Source: JANQHO01 sp965218075
GTDB taxonomy: Bacteria > Bacteroidota > Bacteroidia > Flavobacteriales > Schleiferiaceae
DNA: 64,000 nucleotides
Assembly (NCBI GenBank): GCA_965218075.1
Contig: CBDCJZ010000003.1
Location: 744,001 to 808,000 of the forward strand
Direction: 5' to 3'
The notes under the pieces were generated by a model. The model searched no databases. It was given only the letters and a program-made list of their open reading frames with translations, and was not told the DNA's origin. Shown here piece by piece: positions 45,958 through 54,259 of the stretch (positions are counted from its first letter, which is position 1; the number at the start of each line of letters is the position of its first letter). Position numbers and translations under genes: made by a program.

Positions 45958-48279
45958 ATGCTGAAGAATCTCGTAATAGTTGAGTCCCCCACAAAAGCCA
46001 AAACCATAAAGAAATTTTTAGGGAAAGATTATCAGGTAGAATCGAGCTATGGCCATATTAGAGATCTAGTAGAAAAAAATATGGGAATCGATGTAGAACA
46101 CGATTACACTCCCGAATATGTAGTCCCCAAGGATAAAAAAAGAATTGTAAATAAGCTCAAGAAACTCACTAAAGATGCTAAAACAGTTTGGTTAGCCCCG
46201 GATGAAGACCGAGAAGGAGAAGCTATTGCCTGGCATCTAGCCGAAGCTTTGAACCTTAATCCAGATACTACCAATCGCATTGTTTTCCATGAAATCACCA
46301 AGGGAGCTATTGAAAAAGCCATTCAGAATCCCAGAAAAATTGATCTTAACCTAGTTAATTCCCAGCAGGCACGAAGAATATTAGATCGCTTAGTTGGTTA
46401 TGGGCTTTCCCCAATACTTTGGAAAAAAGTGCAACGGGGCCTTTCTGCAGGAAGAGTACAATCCATAGCAGTTCGACTTATCGTAGAACGTGAAAAAAAA
46501 ATTAAAGCGTTTGAGCCAAAAGAATACTTTAGAGTGACGGCCGAATTTAGTACTAAAGAAGAAAAAAAAATTAAAGGTGAGCTAAATGAAAAATTTAATA
46601 ATGAAACTCAAGCTGATGAATTCCTACAAAAGTGCAAGAGCCATTTATTCGACGTAGTTAACAAAGAAATTCGGCTTGCCAAAAAATCGTCAGCCCCCCC
46701 ATTTACCACTTCTACTTTACAGCAAGAAGCGTCACGTAAACTGAATTTTTCCGTAGCTCAAACTATGTCAGTAGCACAAAAGCTGTATGAAGCAGGGCAT
46801 ATTACTTACATGAGAACCGATTCGATGAATCTCTCCCGGGAAGCAATTAATGATTCTAAGATTGAAATTATAGACAGCTATGGCAAAAAGTTCAGTAAGC
46901 CCCGCTCCTACACCACCAAGAATAAATCTGCTCAGGAAGCTCACGAAGCTATCCGTCCGACTTATATAAAGCACTATTCTGCAGGAACTGATGAGCGGCA
47001 GAAAAAATTATATAATATGATCTGGAGACGTGCCATCGCTTCCCAGATGAGTGACGCGGAACTAGAACGAACTACACTCAAAATATCAACTCCTGACAAA
47101 AAACTAAACTTTATCGCCAAAGGAGAGGTAATCAAATTTGAGGGTTTCTTAAAAGTTTACCTAGAAGGTGCCGATGATGAAAATGTTGAAGAGCAATCAG
47201 GTATACTACCCTCTGCCGAAAAAGGAGAAATCTTAGAACTTAAGTGGATCACTGCTACTCAGCGTTTTACTAAGCATCTTCCCCATTATGCTGAAGCCAG
47301 TTTAGTTAAAAAACTAGAAGAACTAGGTATTGGCAGACCATCCACCTATGCCCCTATTATTAGTGCTATTCAAAGAAGAAATTACATCGAAAAATCTAAA
47401 CTAAATGGAAAAGAAAGAAAATATATCCAGCTCTACTTAGCAAAAGGCAAATTAAAGAAAACCGAGTTGAGTGAAATTATCGGAGCGGACAAAAACAAAC
47501 TGATTCCTACATATATTGGAATGGTTGTAAATGATTTTTTGGTTGAACACTTTAAAGATGTCTTAGACTTTCATTTCACCGCTAGTGTCGAAGAGCAATT
47601 TGACAATATTGCCAGGGGACAGGAAGAATGGAGTAAAATGATAGATAGTTTTTACCAAGGTTTTCAGCCTCACCTAAAGGATGTTGAAGAAAATTCTGAA
47701 AGAGCCAAAAGAGGGCAATTGTTAGGTCAGGATCCTAAAACTGGCAAAAACGTATATGCGAAAATAGGTAAATATGGGCCTACGATCCAGATTGGCGAAG
47801 CCACTGATGAAAAAAAACCTCGTTTTGCCAGCCTAATGAAAAGCCAGCATATTAATGATATTACTCTGGGAGAAGCACTTAAATTGTTTGATTTACCCCG
47901 AGAACTTGGAACTTTTCAAGGCCAAGAGATACAAATTAATGTAGGCCCTTTTGGGCCATACATACGTCACCATAACACCTTTAGAAGTCTTAATCCAGAA
48001 GAAGGAGATGACCCATATTCTATAACTGTAGAAAGAGCAATAGAGCTAATAAGGGAAAAGCAGAAAGCGGATAAAAATAAGTATATAGCCAAGTTTGAAG
48101 ATGAAAAGCCAGTTATTGAAATACTAAGCGGGCGCTATGGCCCTTATATCAAAGCCAATAGAAAAAATTATAAAATTCCTAAAGGTACTAACCCTAAAAC
48201 GCTTAGTCGTGAGCACTGCTTAGCTATTATTGAAGAAATAACCTCCAGGAAAAATGCCAAGCATAAGATCAAAAAATGA
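45958..48279 (+). CDS. topA: DNA topoisomerase I
   Basis: The 773-residue type IA enzyme starts with the Toprim domain (LVIVESPTKAKTIKKFLG; acidic motif DEDREGEAIAWHL near residue 81). It contains QQARRILDRLVGY, VQRGLSAGRVQS and the catalytic tyrosine Y284 in GHITYMRTDS. It ends without the zinc ribbons of E. coli TopA; instead it has lysine-rich Toprim C-terminal repeats (GKNVYAKIGKYGPTIQIG, VGPFGPYIRHH, SGRYGPYIKA). It relaxes negative supercoils. The TGA stop overlaps by ATGA with the start of the following pseudogene. Confidence 0.96.
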   Translation: MLKNLVIVESPTKAKTIKKFLGKDYQVESSYGHIRDLVEKNMGIDVEHDYTPEYVVPKDKKRIVNKLKKLTKDAKTVWLAPDEDREGEAIAWHLAEALNLNPDTTNRIVFHEITKGAIEKAIQNPRKIDLNLVNSQQARRILDRLVGYGLSPILWKKVQRGLSAGRVQSIAVRLIVEREKKIKAFEPKEYFRVTAEFSTKEEKKIKGELNEKFNNETQADEFLQKCKSHLFDVVNKEIRLAKKSSAPPFTTSTLQQEASRKLNFSVAQTMSVAQKLYEAGHITYMRTDSMNLSREAINDSKIEIIDSYGKKFSKPRSYTTKNKSAQEAHEAIRPTYIKHYSAGTDERQKKLYNMIWRRAIASQMSDAELERTTLKISTPDKKLNFIAKGEVIKFEGFLKVYLEGADDENVEEQSGILPSAEKGEILELKWITATQRFTKHLPHYAEASLVKKLEELGIGRPSTYAPIISAIQRRNYIEKSKLNGKERKYIQLYLAKGKLKKTELSEIIGADKNKLIPTYIGMVVNDFLVEHFKDVLDFHFTASVEEQFDNIARGQEEWSKMIDSFYQGFQPHLKDVEENSERAKRGQLLGQDPKTGKNVYAKIGKYGPTIQIGEATDEKKPRFASLMKSQHINDITLGEALKLFDLPRELGTFQGQEIQINVGPFGPYIRHHNTFRSLNPEEGDDPYSITVERAIELIREKQKADKNKYIAKFEDEKPVIEILSGRYGPYIKANRKNYKIPKGTNPKTLSREHCLAIIEEITSRKNAKHKIKK

Positions 48280-49245
48280 TACTCAATGATTTTCTCGCTC
48301 CCGTGCGTCAAAGTCTACTGGATCGATCTGAGGAGTATCATCCCGAAGTGAAACACTTCATTATACCTTGGAAACAGTTAAAGAAGTTTGTTATCAACTG
48401 TTAAAAAACGATGTAATCCCTATACATAATAAGAGGTGGTCAAAATCTTACTTACGCCAGTTATCGAGCTTACGATAATATGGAGCAAAAGGTAAATATG
48501 GTGTGTGTTGATTCTCGTTTTGGCCTGGGAAACCAATATGAAAAAATGAACAGCCGGAATTTTCTCACTTCGGTTATTCTCAAAGAACCAAATATTCTAC
48601 TTAATTACAGCAACATCAGCTATCAAACTTATTTTGTGAACCAGGACGAAATCGACTTAATGGAAAAAATGTTCTTTGACACTTACAGGGTAGGGATATT
48701 CAGAAATAATATTTCAGAGGCAGAGCCCGCATTGAGAGACGCTGATATGATCAGCTTTGACATTTCTTCTATCAGACAATCTGATGCGCCGGGCAATGTA
48801 ATTGCTTCCCCCAACGGTTTTAGCGGAGGAGAAGCCTGTGCAATAAGCCGTTACGCAAGAATCAGTGATAAGGTAGCTTTTTTTGGTATTTACGAGTATA
48901 ATCCTTCTTATGATCTGATCTATCCAGAAGAACAGCTCATTTATTAGCCCAAATGGTTTGGTATTTTGCAGAAGGATATCATTCTCGTAAGAGCTAGATT
49001 ATCCTTTCATCAGCAAGTAAAATTATCAAAAATTCACTGTTTTGATCAATGATGGCCAACACGAGCTAATTTTTTATAAAAGTCATTTAAGTGAAAGATG
49101 GTGGATAGAAATCCCTTTCAACGAAGATAATAAGCCTACTCATGAACGTCACAAGCTCATTCCTTGTTCTTATCGAGATTATTTGAAAGCCTGTGAAGAT
49201 GATCTTCCCCTGAGATGGTGGAAAGCTATAAAGAAAATAGCTTAG
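48276..49245 (+). pseudogene. decayed formimidoylglutamase/arginase-family protein
   Basis: An ATG overlapping the topA stop opens MILNDFLAPVRQSLLDRSEEYHPEV, followed by a stop and a deletion of about 100 codons. The gene resumes with IIRGGQNLTYASYRAYD (the metal-site entry, normally IIIGGGQD). It continues for 156 codons with ADMISFDISSIRQSDAPG and GEEAC-like GGEACAISRYA. It shifts frame at 48947 (HLLAQMVWYFAEGYHSR) and ends with a frame reading NDGQHELIFYKSHLSERWWIE to 49245. Intact Bacteroidota homologues are about 385 residues. The first metal ligand region and the HD motif are lost, so no activity is expected. Confidence 0.8.
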
Positions 49246-49398
49246 CATTAAGCCTTGCTCGCCTTCGTTATCATAACCGCTGGTAAATTTAAAGACTTAG
49301 CCAATGTTAAAGTCAATTGACATATTTTGACCCTATTTGAATTTAAGCTAAATGCCCTTACTTGAATGCATACCACAGCCACTGAAACACCTATCCAG

Positions 49399-49782
49399 TT
49401 ATACAATTTCAAGACCATTGTCTCTTCTTTTTTTACTCGATTTAGCAAATGGATTAAAATCCAGACATAATTGCAACCAATAAGCTAAATCCTTATCTAA
49501 ATCGAAACCTTCTGACGTTATAAAAATGTATCCTTTCATTGGTCTACCAGTAAAATCCATAGGTAGACAAGCCTTTTTATTAATTTCACTTTTGTAAGTT
49601 TCTTTCCCAATTCTTGCCATAAGGAAACTGTTGCCGTATTTTTTATCTATGTGTATCCCACATAGCATTTTATTATCGACAGAAAACATAAGCCCACCCA
49701 TCATTTTCTTTTCAGAAAAGTAAGTTCCCTTTTCTTTTAAGATTTGTCTTATTCTGTCAGCTAAAAATTCATCGTATGCCAT
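49399..49782 (-). CDS. TfoX N-terminal domain protein
   Basis: The 127-residue protein consists of a TfoX/Sxy N-terminal domain: FLADRIRQILKEKG, then KKMMGGLMFSVDNKMLCGIH, LMARIGKETY and the later MKGYIFI. The domain occurs in competence regulators of gamma-proteobacteria, but stand-alone copies in Bacteroidota have no known role. The basic tail KSSKKRR might contact nucleic acid. It has no operon partner. The start is the only ATG in frame. Confidence 0.85.
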   Translation of the reverse strand: MAYDEFLADRIRQILKEKGTYFSEKKMMGGLMFSVDNKMLCGIHIDKKYGNSFLMARIGKETYKSEINKKACLPMDFTGRPMKGYIFITSEGFDLDKDLAYWLQLCLDFNPFAKSSKKRRDNGLEIV

Positions 49783-50157
49783 ATACTCAGCTTATTGCGT
49801 TAAGTAGAAATTCATTTACAGACCTCATAACCTTCCAGCATTGAAACAGTTCTCCAAGTAAGTTATTGCCCAAAAGCAATTCTAGTTTCCCGACCACGCC
49901 AAAAATAAAACTGCTTATTGGTTATTGAGGGCTTTTTTTCAACAATTTGCTTTAAATCTTTGGGAATAACGCTTTGTGACTTCTTTTTCGGAACATAAAT
50001 TTAGAGAATTTTTGATCTAAGCCCTTTTTGGGAGTCTTAGAAGGAAAGAAAACAGGTTATCACTCCCTTCTCAAGATGTCTGGAGGCTCAATTTTGAGGA
50101 AGAGGGGGATATATTGTATTTAGTCAATGAACCTGAAGCCTAAACTTCATGAGAACA
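49783..50157. other. intergenic region with a coding-like remnant
   Basis: On the minus strand, about 45 codons between about 50000 and 49868 read YVPKKKSQSVIPKDLKQIVE and then FYFWRGRETRIAFG before a stop, with no start. A repeat related to 5424-5446 lies inverted at about 50005-50030 (TTTTTGATCTAAGCC). The last 20 bases before 50157 (CCTAAACTTCATGAGAACAT) are shared with the units of the propeller array. Confidence 0.4.
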
Positions 50158-51411
50158 TCATTCGACAACTATTTTTTCGGTGAATATCCCCTCTGTGGTC
50201 TCTAGGTGTATCAAATACTGCCCTGACGATATATCGCTGACATCGAGATTTCGCTCACTCTTATCGTAATGCTTTAGGAGCTTTCCTGCTACGTTATATA
50301 AGGCAATATTTTTAACTCCGATATCACCAACTATTACTAGCTGCAAAGTCCCCTCTGTAGGATTGGGAAAAACCTCAATCTTTTTTTTTAGATTAGTTTC
50401 TTCCTCTTCTATGCCCAAGCCTCCGCCATTAGTCGTTTTATAGATAGTTCCCTTTCCTCCAAGGGCAAAACCCAGTTGGTCGTCATAGAAATAGAGCTTA
50501 CGTATACGTACCCCAATATCAGCTTGCATCCCCCAGCTAAGTCCTAAATTTTTACTCCCTAGAATCTCTCCACCAGAATATGTCCCATATAGGGTAGTGC
50601 TATTTACAATTAGGGGCATAAATCCAGGGGCCAGCATCTGCGGCTGACCAAAATTCCAGCTCCAGCTTATACCATTGTCGATACTGTAATTCACAATTGG
50701 TGGATATGATGTATAAAGAATGATGGTATCATTAAAGAGTCCCATAGTTTCAAGACGGTTCATAGTCTGAGTTACCCTACCCCATTTATTTAATGGCAAT
50801 GTTAAAGCATACCAGCTTTTCCCAAAATCATCTGATCTAAAAAGGGCAATTTGCCTTGACGATGCGATATATATTATGCCGTGTTGATTAATGGCAAAGA
50901 GCCCTACTTGTTTAGCAAGTTGCTGAATATGACCATTAGATAGCTTTTTTAGATTCCAGTCCTTTCTATCAATAAAATAAATCTCTTTGTTATACAGTTT
51001 AAGTCCGTGACGCCCTATAGGTACTAGGGGTTCATAGCTTATATTCTCGATAATCCAGTTGATGCCATAGTCGGAAGAATACACTAAAAGTGACGAGCCC
51101 TTCCCTAGAGCAAACGCATAGACCTCATTATCAAATCCTACAACGTGTTGTATCGTTAAACTGTCATGAGAAAACACCATATTCCAATTCTCTCCACCAT
51201 CGGTAGTTTTTAAGATCACCCCTGTTGAACTTTGGTGGGGGCTCCGCATGCTGTCTCTGACTCCTCCCACACAATAGCCCGTCATGCTATCCACGAAAAA
51301 AATATCATAGAGATAGGTGTTCTTCGTGGCATTGGAGTTCACTGGATACCATTGGGCTTGAACAGGGGAAAATCCCCCTAAAATCGCTATGAATATGATT
51401 AGCTGTCTCAT
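50158..51411 (-). CDS. T9SS-secreted Asp-box (BNR/YCF48-like) propeller protein, copy 1
   Basis: The 417-residue protein has a signal peptide (MRQLIIFIAILGGFSPVQAQ). It then has several Asp-box blades (TTDGGENWNMVF, RSDDFGKSWYAL, SIDNGISWSWNF, SKNLGLSWGMQ, KTTNGG) and a type A T9SS sorting domain (EVFPNPTEGTLQL ... SSGQYLIHLETTEG ... KIVVE). Asp-box folds bind ligands or carry enzymes such as sialidases, but no catalytic Arg triad or acid pair is evident, so a binding or structural surface role is more likely. It is the downstream-most of three tandem copies; differences cluster around residues 55-65, 130-145, 180-200 and 245-290. Confidence 0.82.
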   Translation of the reverse strand: MRQLIIFIAILGGFSPVQAQWYPVNSNATKNTYLYDIFFVDSMTGYCVGGVRDSMRSPHQSSTGVILKTTDGGENWNMVFSHDSLTIQHVVGFDNEVYAFALGKGSSLLVYSSDYGINWIIENISYEPLVPIGRHGLKLYNKEIYFIDRKDWNLKKLSNGHIQQLAKQVGLFAINQHGIIYIASSRQIALFRSDDFGKSWYALTLPLNKWGRVTQTMNRLETMGLFNDTIILYTSYPPIVNYSIDNGISWSWNFGQPQMLAPGFMPLIVNSTTLYGTYSGGEILGSKNLGLSWGMQADIGVRIRKLYFYDDQLGFALGGKGTIYKTTNGGGLGIEEEETNLKKKIEVFPNPTEGTLQLVIVGDIGVKNIALYNVAGKLLKHYDKSERNLDVSDISSGQYLIHLETTEGIFTEKIVVE

Positions 51412-51447
51412 CTGTCGTTGAGTTTTAAATTAATGATTATTATTCAA

Positions 51448-51567
51448 TTATTCTATCAATAAAGTTGCTGTATCTGCTGCTTGCCCCTTGCAAATTAAAG
51501 CTACGTGATATAAGCCAGCTCCTGGATAACTCGCTACATTAATCGTCCTTGCTCGACCTCCAAAATG
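51448..51567 (-). pseudogene. vestigial 3' end of another T9SS gene, in spacer 1
   Basis: On the minus strand, 40 codons up to a TAA at 51448 read HFGGRARTINVASYPGAGLY and continue to a C-terminus DTATLLIE. G-x-Y followed by a beta strand and a short final strand is the ending of a T9SS sorting domain. No gene body precedes it; it joins directly to the tail of the upstream propeller copy. I infer that it was the 3' end of the gene upstream of the ancestral propeller and was copied with each duplication. Confidence 0.6.
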
Positions 51568-51588
51568 AGCCTAAACTTCATGAAAACA

Positions 51589-52842
51589 TCATTCGATAAC
51601 TATTTTTTCGGTGAATATCCCCTCTGTGGTCTCTAGGTGTATCAAATACTGCCCTGACGATATATCGCTGACATCGAGATTTCGCTCACTCTTATCGTAA
51701 TGCTTTAGGAGCTTTCCTGCCAGGTTATATAAGGCAATATTTTTAACTCCGATATCACCAACTATTACTAGCTGCAAAGTCCCCTCTGTAGGATTGGGAA
51801 AAACCTCAATCTTTTTTTTTAGATTAGTTTCTTCCTCTTCTATGCCCAAGCCGCCGCCATTGGTCGTTTTATAGATAGTTCCCTTTCCTCCAAGGGCAAA
51901 ACCCAGTTGGTCGTCATAGAAATAGAGCTTATATATACCTTCCTCAATATCAGCTTGCATCTCCCAGCTAAGTCCTAAATTTTTACTCCCTAGAATCTTT
52001 CCACCAGGATATGTCCCATATGGGGTAGTGCTATTTACAATTAGGGGCGTAAATCCAGGGGCCGGCATCTGCGGCTGACCAAAATTCCTGCTCCAGCTTA
52101 TACCATTGTCGATACTGTAATACACAATTGGTGGATATGATGTATAAAGAATGATGGTATCATTAAAGAGTCCTATAGTTTCAAGATGGTTCATATTCTG
52201 AGTTACCCTACCCCATTTATTTAATGGCAATGTTAAAGCATACCAGCTTTTCCCAAAATCATCTGATCTAAAAAGGGCATTTTCCCTTGAGTTGATATAT
52301 ATTATGCCGTGTTGATTAATGGCAAATAAGAACACTGCTTTTTTAGTAAGTTGCTGAATATGACCATTAGATAGCTTTTTTAAATTCCAGTCCTTTCTAT
52401 CAATAAAATAAATCTCTTTGTTATACAGTTTAAGTCCGTGATGCCGTGTAAGTACTTGGGGTTCATAGCTTATATTCTCGATAATCCAGTTGATGCCATA
52501 GTCGGAAGAATACACTAAAAGTGACGAGCCCTTCCCTAGAGCAAACGCATAGACCTCATTATCAAATCCTACAACGTATTTTATCGCTAAACTGTCATGA
52601 GAAAACACCATATTCCAATTCTCTCCACCATCAATGGTTTTTAAGATCACCCCTGTTGAACTTTGATGGGGTCCCCACATGTCGTCTCCGACTCCTCCCA
52701 CACAATAGCCCGTCATGCTATCCACGAAAAAAATATCATAGAGATAGGTGTTCTTCGTGGCATTGGAGTTCACTGGATACCATTGGGCTTGAACAGGGGA
52801 AAAGCCCCCTAAAATCGCTATGAATATGATTAGCTGTCTCAT
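51589..52842 (-). CDS. T9SS-secreted Asp-box propeller protein, copy 2
   Basis: This copy also has 417 residues with the same signal peptide, blades and sorting domain as copy 1, and identical ends for about 50 N-terminal and 85 C-terminal residues except single changes. The central loops differ: GVGDDMWGPHQ instead of GVRDSMRSPHQ, SYEPQVLTRHHG instead of SYEPLVPIGRHG, and KKAVFLFAINQ with YINSREN replacing KQVGLFAINQ with YIASSRQ. Blade frameworks stay constant. This pattern fits a binding surface that varies between copies. There are no stops or frameshifts, so it is likely expressed. It is followed by the vestigial gene end in spacer 1. Confidence 0.82.
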   Translation of the reverse strand: MRQLIIFIAILGGFSPVQAQWYPVNSNATKNTYLYDIFFVDSMTGYCVGGVGDDMWGPHQSSTGVILKTIDGGENWNMVFSHDSLAIKYVVGFDNEVYAFALGKGSSLLVYSSDYGINWIIENISYEPQVLTRHHGLKLYNKEIYFIDRKDWNLKKLSNGHIQQLTKKAVFLFAINQHGIIYINSRENALFRSDDFGKSWYALTLPLNKWGRVTQNMNHLETIGLFNDTIILYTSYPPIVYYSIDNGISWSRNFGQPQMPAPGFTPLIVNSTTPYGTYPGGKILGSKNLGLSWEMQADIEEGIYKLYFYDDQLGFALGGKGTIYKTTNGGGLGIEEEETNLKKKIEVFPNPTEGTLQLVIVGDIGVKNIALYNLAGKLLKHYDKSERNLDVSDISSGQYLIHLETTEGIFTEKIVIE

Positions 52843-52879
52843 CTGTCGTTGAGTTTTAAATTTAATGATTATTATTCAA

Positions 52880-52999
52880 TTATTCTATCAATAAAGTTGC
52901 TGTATCTGCTGCTTGCCCCTTGCAAATTAAAGCTACGTGATATAAGCCAGCTCCTGGATAACTCGCTACATTAATCGTCCTTGCTCGACCTCCAAAATG
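52880..52999 (-). pseudogene. vestigial 3' end of another T9SS gene, in spacer 2
   Basis: This is the same 40-codon ending as in spacer 1 (ASYPGAGLYHVALI ... TATLLIE, stop at 52880). Its presence in both spacers, but not upstream of copy 3, marks the duplicated unit as the tail of a lost gene plus leader plus propeller. Confidence 0.6.
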
Positions 53000-53020
53000 A
53001 GCCTAAACTTCATGAGAACA

Positions 53021-54259
53021 TCATTCGACAACTATTTTTTCGGTGAATATCCCCTCTGTGGTCTCTAGGTGTATCAAATACTGCCCTGACGATATATCGC
53101 TGACATCGAGATTTCGATCACTCTTATCGTAATGCTTTAGGAGCTTCCCTGCCAGGTTATATAAGGCAATATTTTTAACTCCGATATCACCAGCTATTAC
53201 TAGCTGCAAAGTCCCCTCTGTAGGATTGGGAAAAACCTCAATCTTTTTTTTTAGATTAGTTTCTTCCTCTTCTATGCCCAAGCCGCCGCCATTGGTCGTT
53301 TTATAGATAGTTCCCTTTCCTCCAATGGCAAAACCCAGTTGGTCGTCATAGAAATAGAGCTTACGTATACGTACCCCAATATCAGCTTGCATCTCCCAGC
53401 TAAGTCCTAAATTTTTAGTCCCTAGAATCGCTCCTTTACCACTTGTCCCATATAGGGTAGTGCTATTTACAATTACGTTCATAAATTGAGGGGCCGAATA
53501 ATAATAATTAAGATTCCAGCTTATACCATTATCGATACTGTAATGCACAGCTCCTGGATATGTTGTATAAAGAATGATGGTATCATTAAAGAGTCCTATA
53601 GTTTTAAGATGGTTCATACTCTGAGCTACCCCACCCAATTTATTTAATGGCAATGTTAAAGCATACCAGCTTTTCCCAAAATCATCTGATCTAAAAAAGG
53701 CAATTTGCCTTGACGAGGCGATATATATTATGCCGTGTTGATTAATGGCAAAGAGCCCTGCTTGTTTAGCAAGTTGCTGAATATGACCATTAGATAGCTT
53801 TTTTAGATTCCAGTCCTTGGCATCAAAAAAATAAATCTCTTTGTTATACAGTTTAACACTGTGGGGTCTTCGAAAAGGTTCATAGTTTATATTCTCGATA
53901 ATCCAGTTGATGCCATGGTCGGAAGAATACACTAAAAGTGACGAGCCCTTCCCTAGAGCAAACGCATAGACCTCATTATCAAATCCTACAACGTGTTGTA
54001 TCGCTAAACTGTCATGAGAAAACACCATATTCCAATTCTCTCCACCATCGGTAGTTTTTAAGATTACCCCTGTTGAACTTTGATGGGGTCCCCACATGTC
54101 ACCTCCGACTCCTCCCACACAATAGCCCGTCATGCTATCCACGAAAAAAATATCATAGAAATAGGTGTTCTTCGTGGCATTGGAGTTCACTGGATACCAT
54201 TGGGCTTGAACAGGGGAAAAGCCCCCTAAAATCGCTATGAATATGATTAGCTGTCTCAT
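53021..54259 (-). CDS. T9SS-secreted Asp-box propeller protein, copy 3
   Basis: This copy has 412 residues and is the most divergent of the three in its loops: NYEPFRRPHSVK, YPGAVHYSIDNGISWNLNYYYSAPQF and YGTSGKGAILGT, with a five-residue net shortening. Signal peptide and sorting domain are shared with copies 1 and 2. Its ATG overlaps the TGA of the DUF262 gene as ATGA, whereas copies 1 and 2 have a leader of about 75 bases after the vestigial gene end. Its expression may therefore depend on the DUF262 transcript, or its own promoter was lost by the recombination that placed it here. Confidence 0.82.
   Translation of the reverse strand: MRQLIIFIAILGGFSPVQAQWYPVNSNATKNTYFYDIFFVDSMTGYCVGGVGGDMWGPHQSSTGVILKTTDGGENWNMVFSHDSLAIQHVVGFDNEVYAFALGKGSSLLVYSSDHGINWIIENINYEPFRRPHSVKLYNKEIYFFDAKDWNLKKLSNGHIQQLAKQAGLFAINQHGIIYIASSRQIAFFRSDDFGKSWYALTLPLNKLGGVAQSMNHLKTIGLFNDTIILYTTYPGAVHYSIDNGISWNLNYYYSAPQFMNVIVNSTTLYGTSGKGAILGTKNLGLSWEMQADIGVRIRKLYFYDDQLGFAIGGKGTIYKTTNGGGLGIEEEETNLKKKIEVFPNPTEGTLQLVIAGDIGVKNIALYNLAGKLLKHYDKSDRNLDVSDISSGQYLIHLETTEGIFTEKIVVE

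Larger units (their letters stand above)
50139..54259 (-). repeat. tandem triplication, unit about 1.43 kb
   Basis: Three propeller genes share near-identical ends and are separated by nearly identical spacers of 177 and 178 bases. The period between the first two starts is 1431 bases. Homology begins at about 50139 and stops at the start codon of the third copy (54259), where the upstream sequence switches to the end of the DUF262 gene. Confidence 0.9.

Noticed and set aside
48480..48947. An independent 155-residue gene
   Set aside because: It is the middle of the arginase-family pseudogene; conserved sequence continues beyond both ends in broken frames.
50139..54259. The regularly spaced repeats as a CRISPR or satellite array
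   Set aside because: The repeats are whole genes of about 1.43 kb, with no short direct repeats or spacers.
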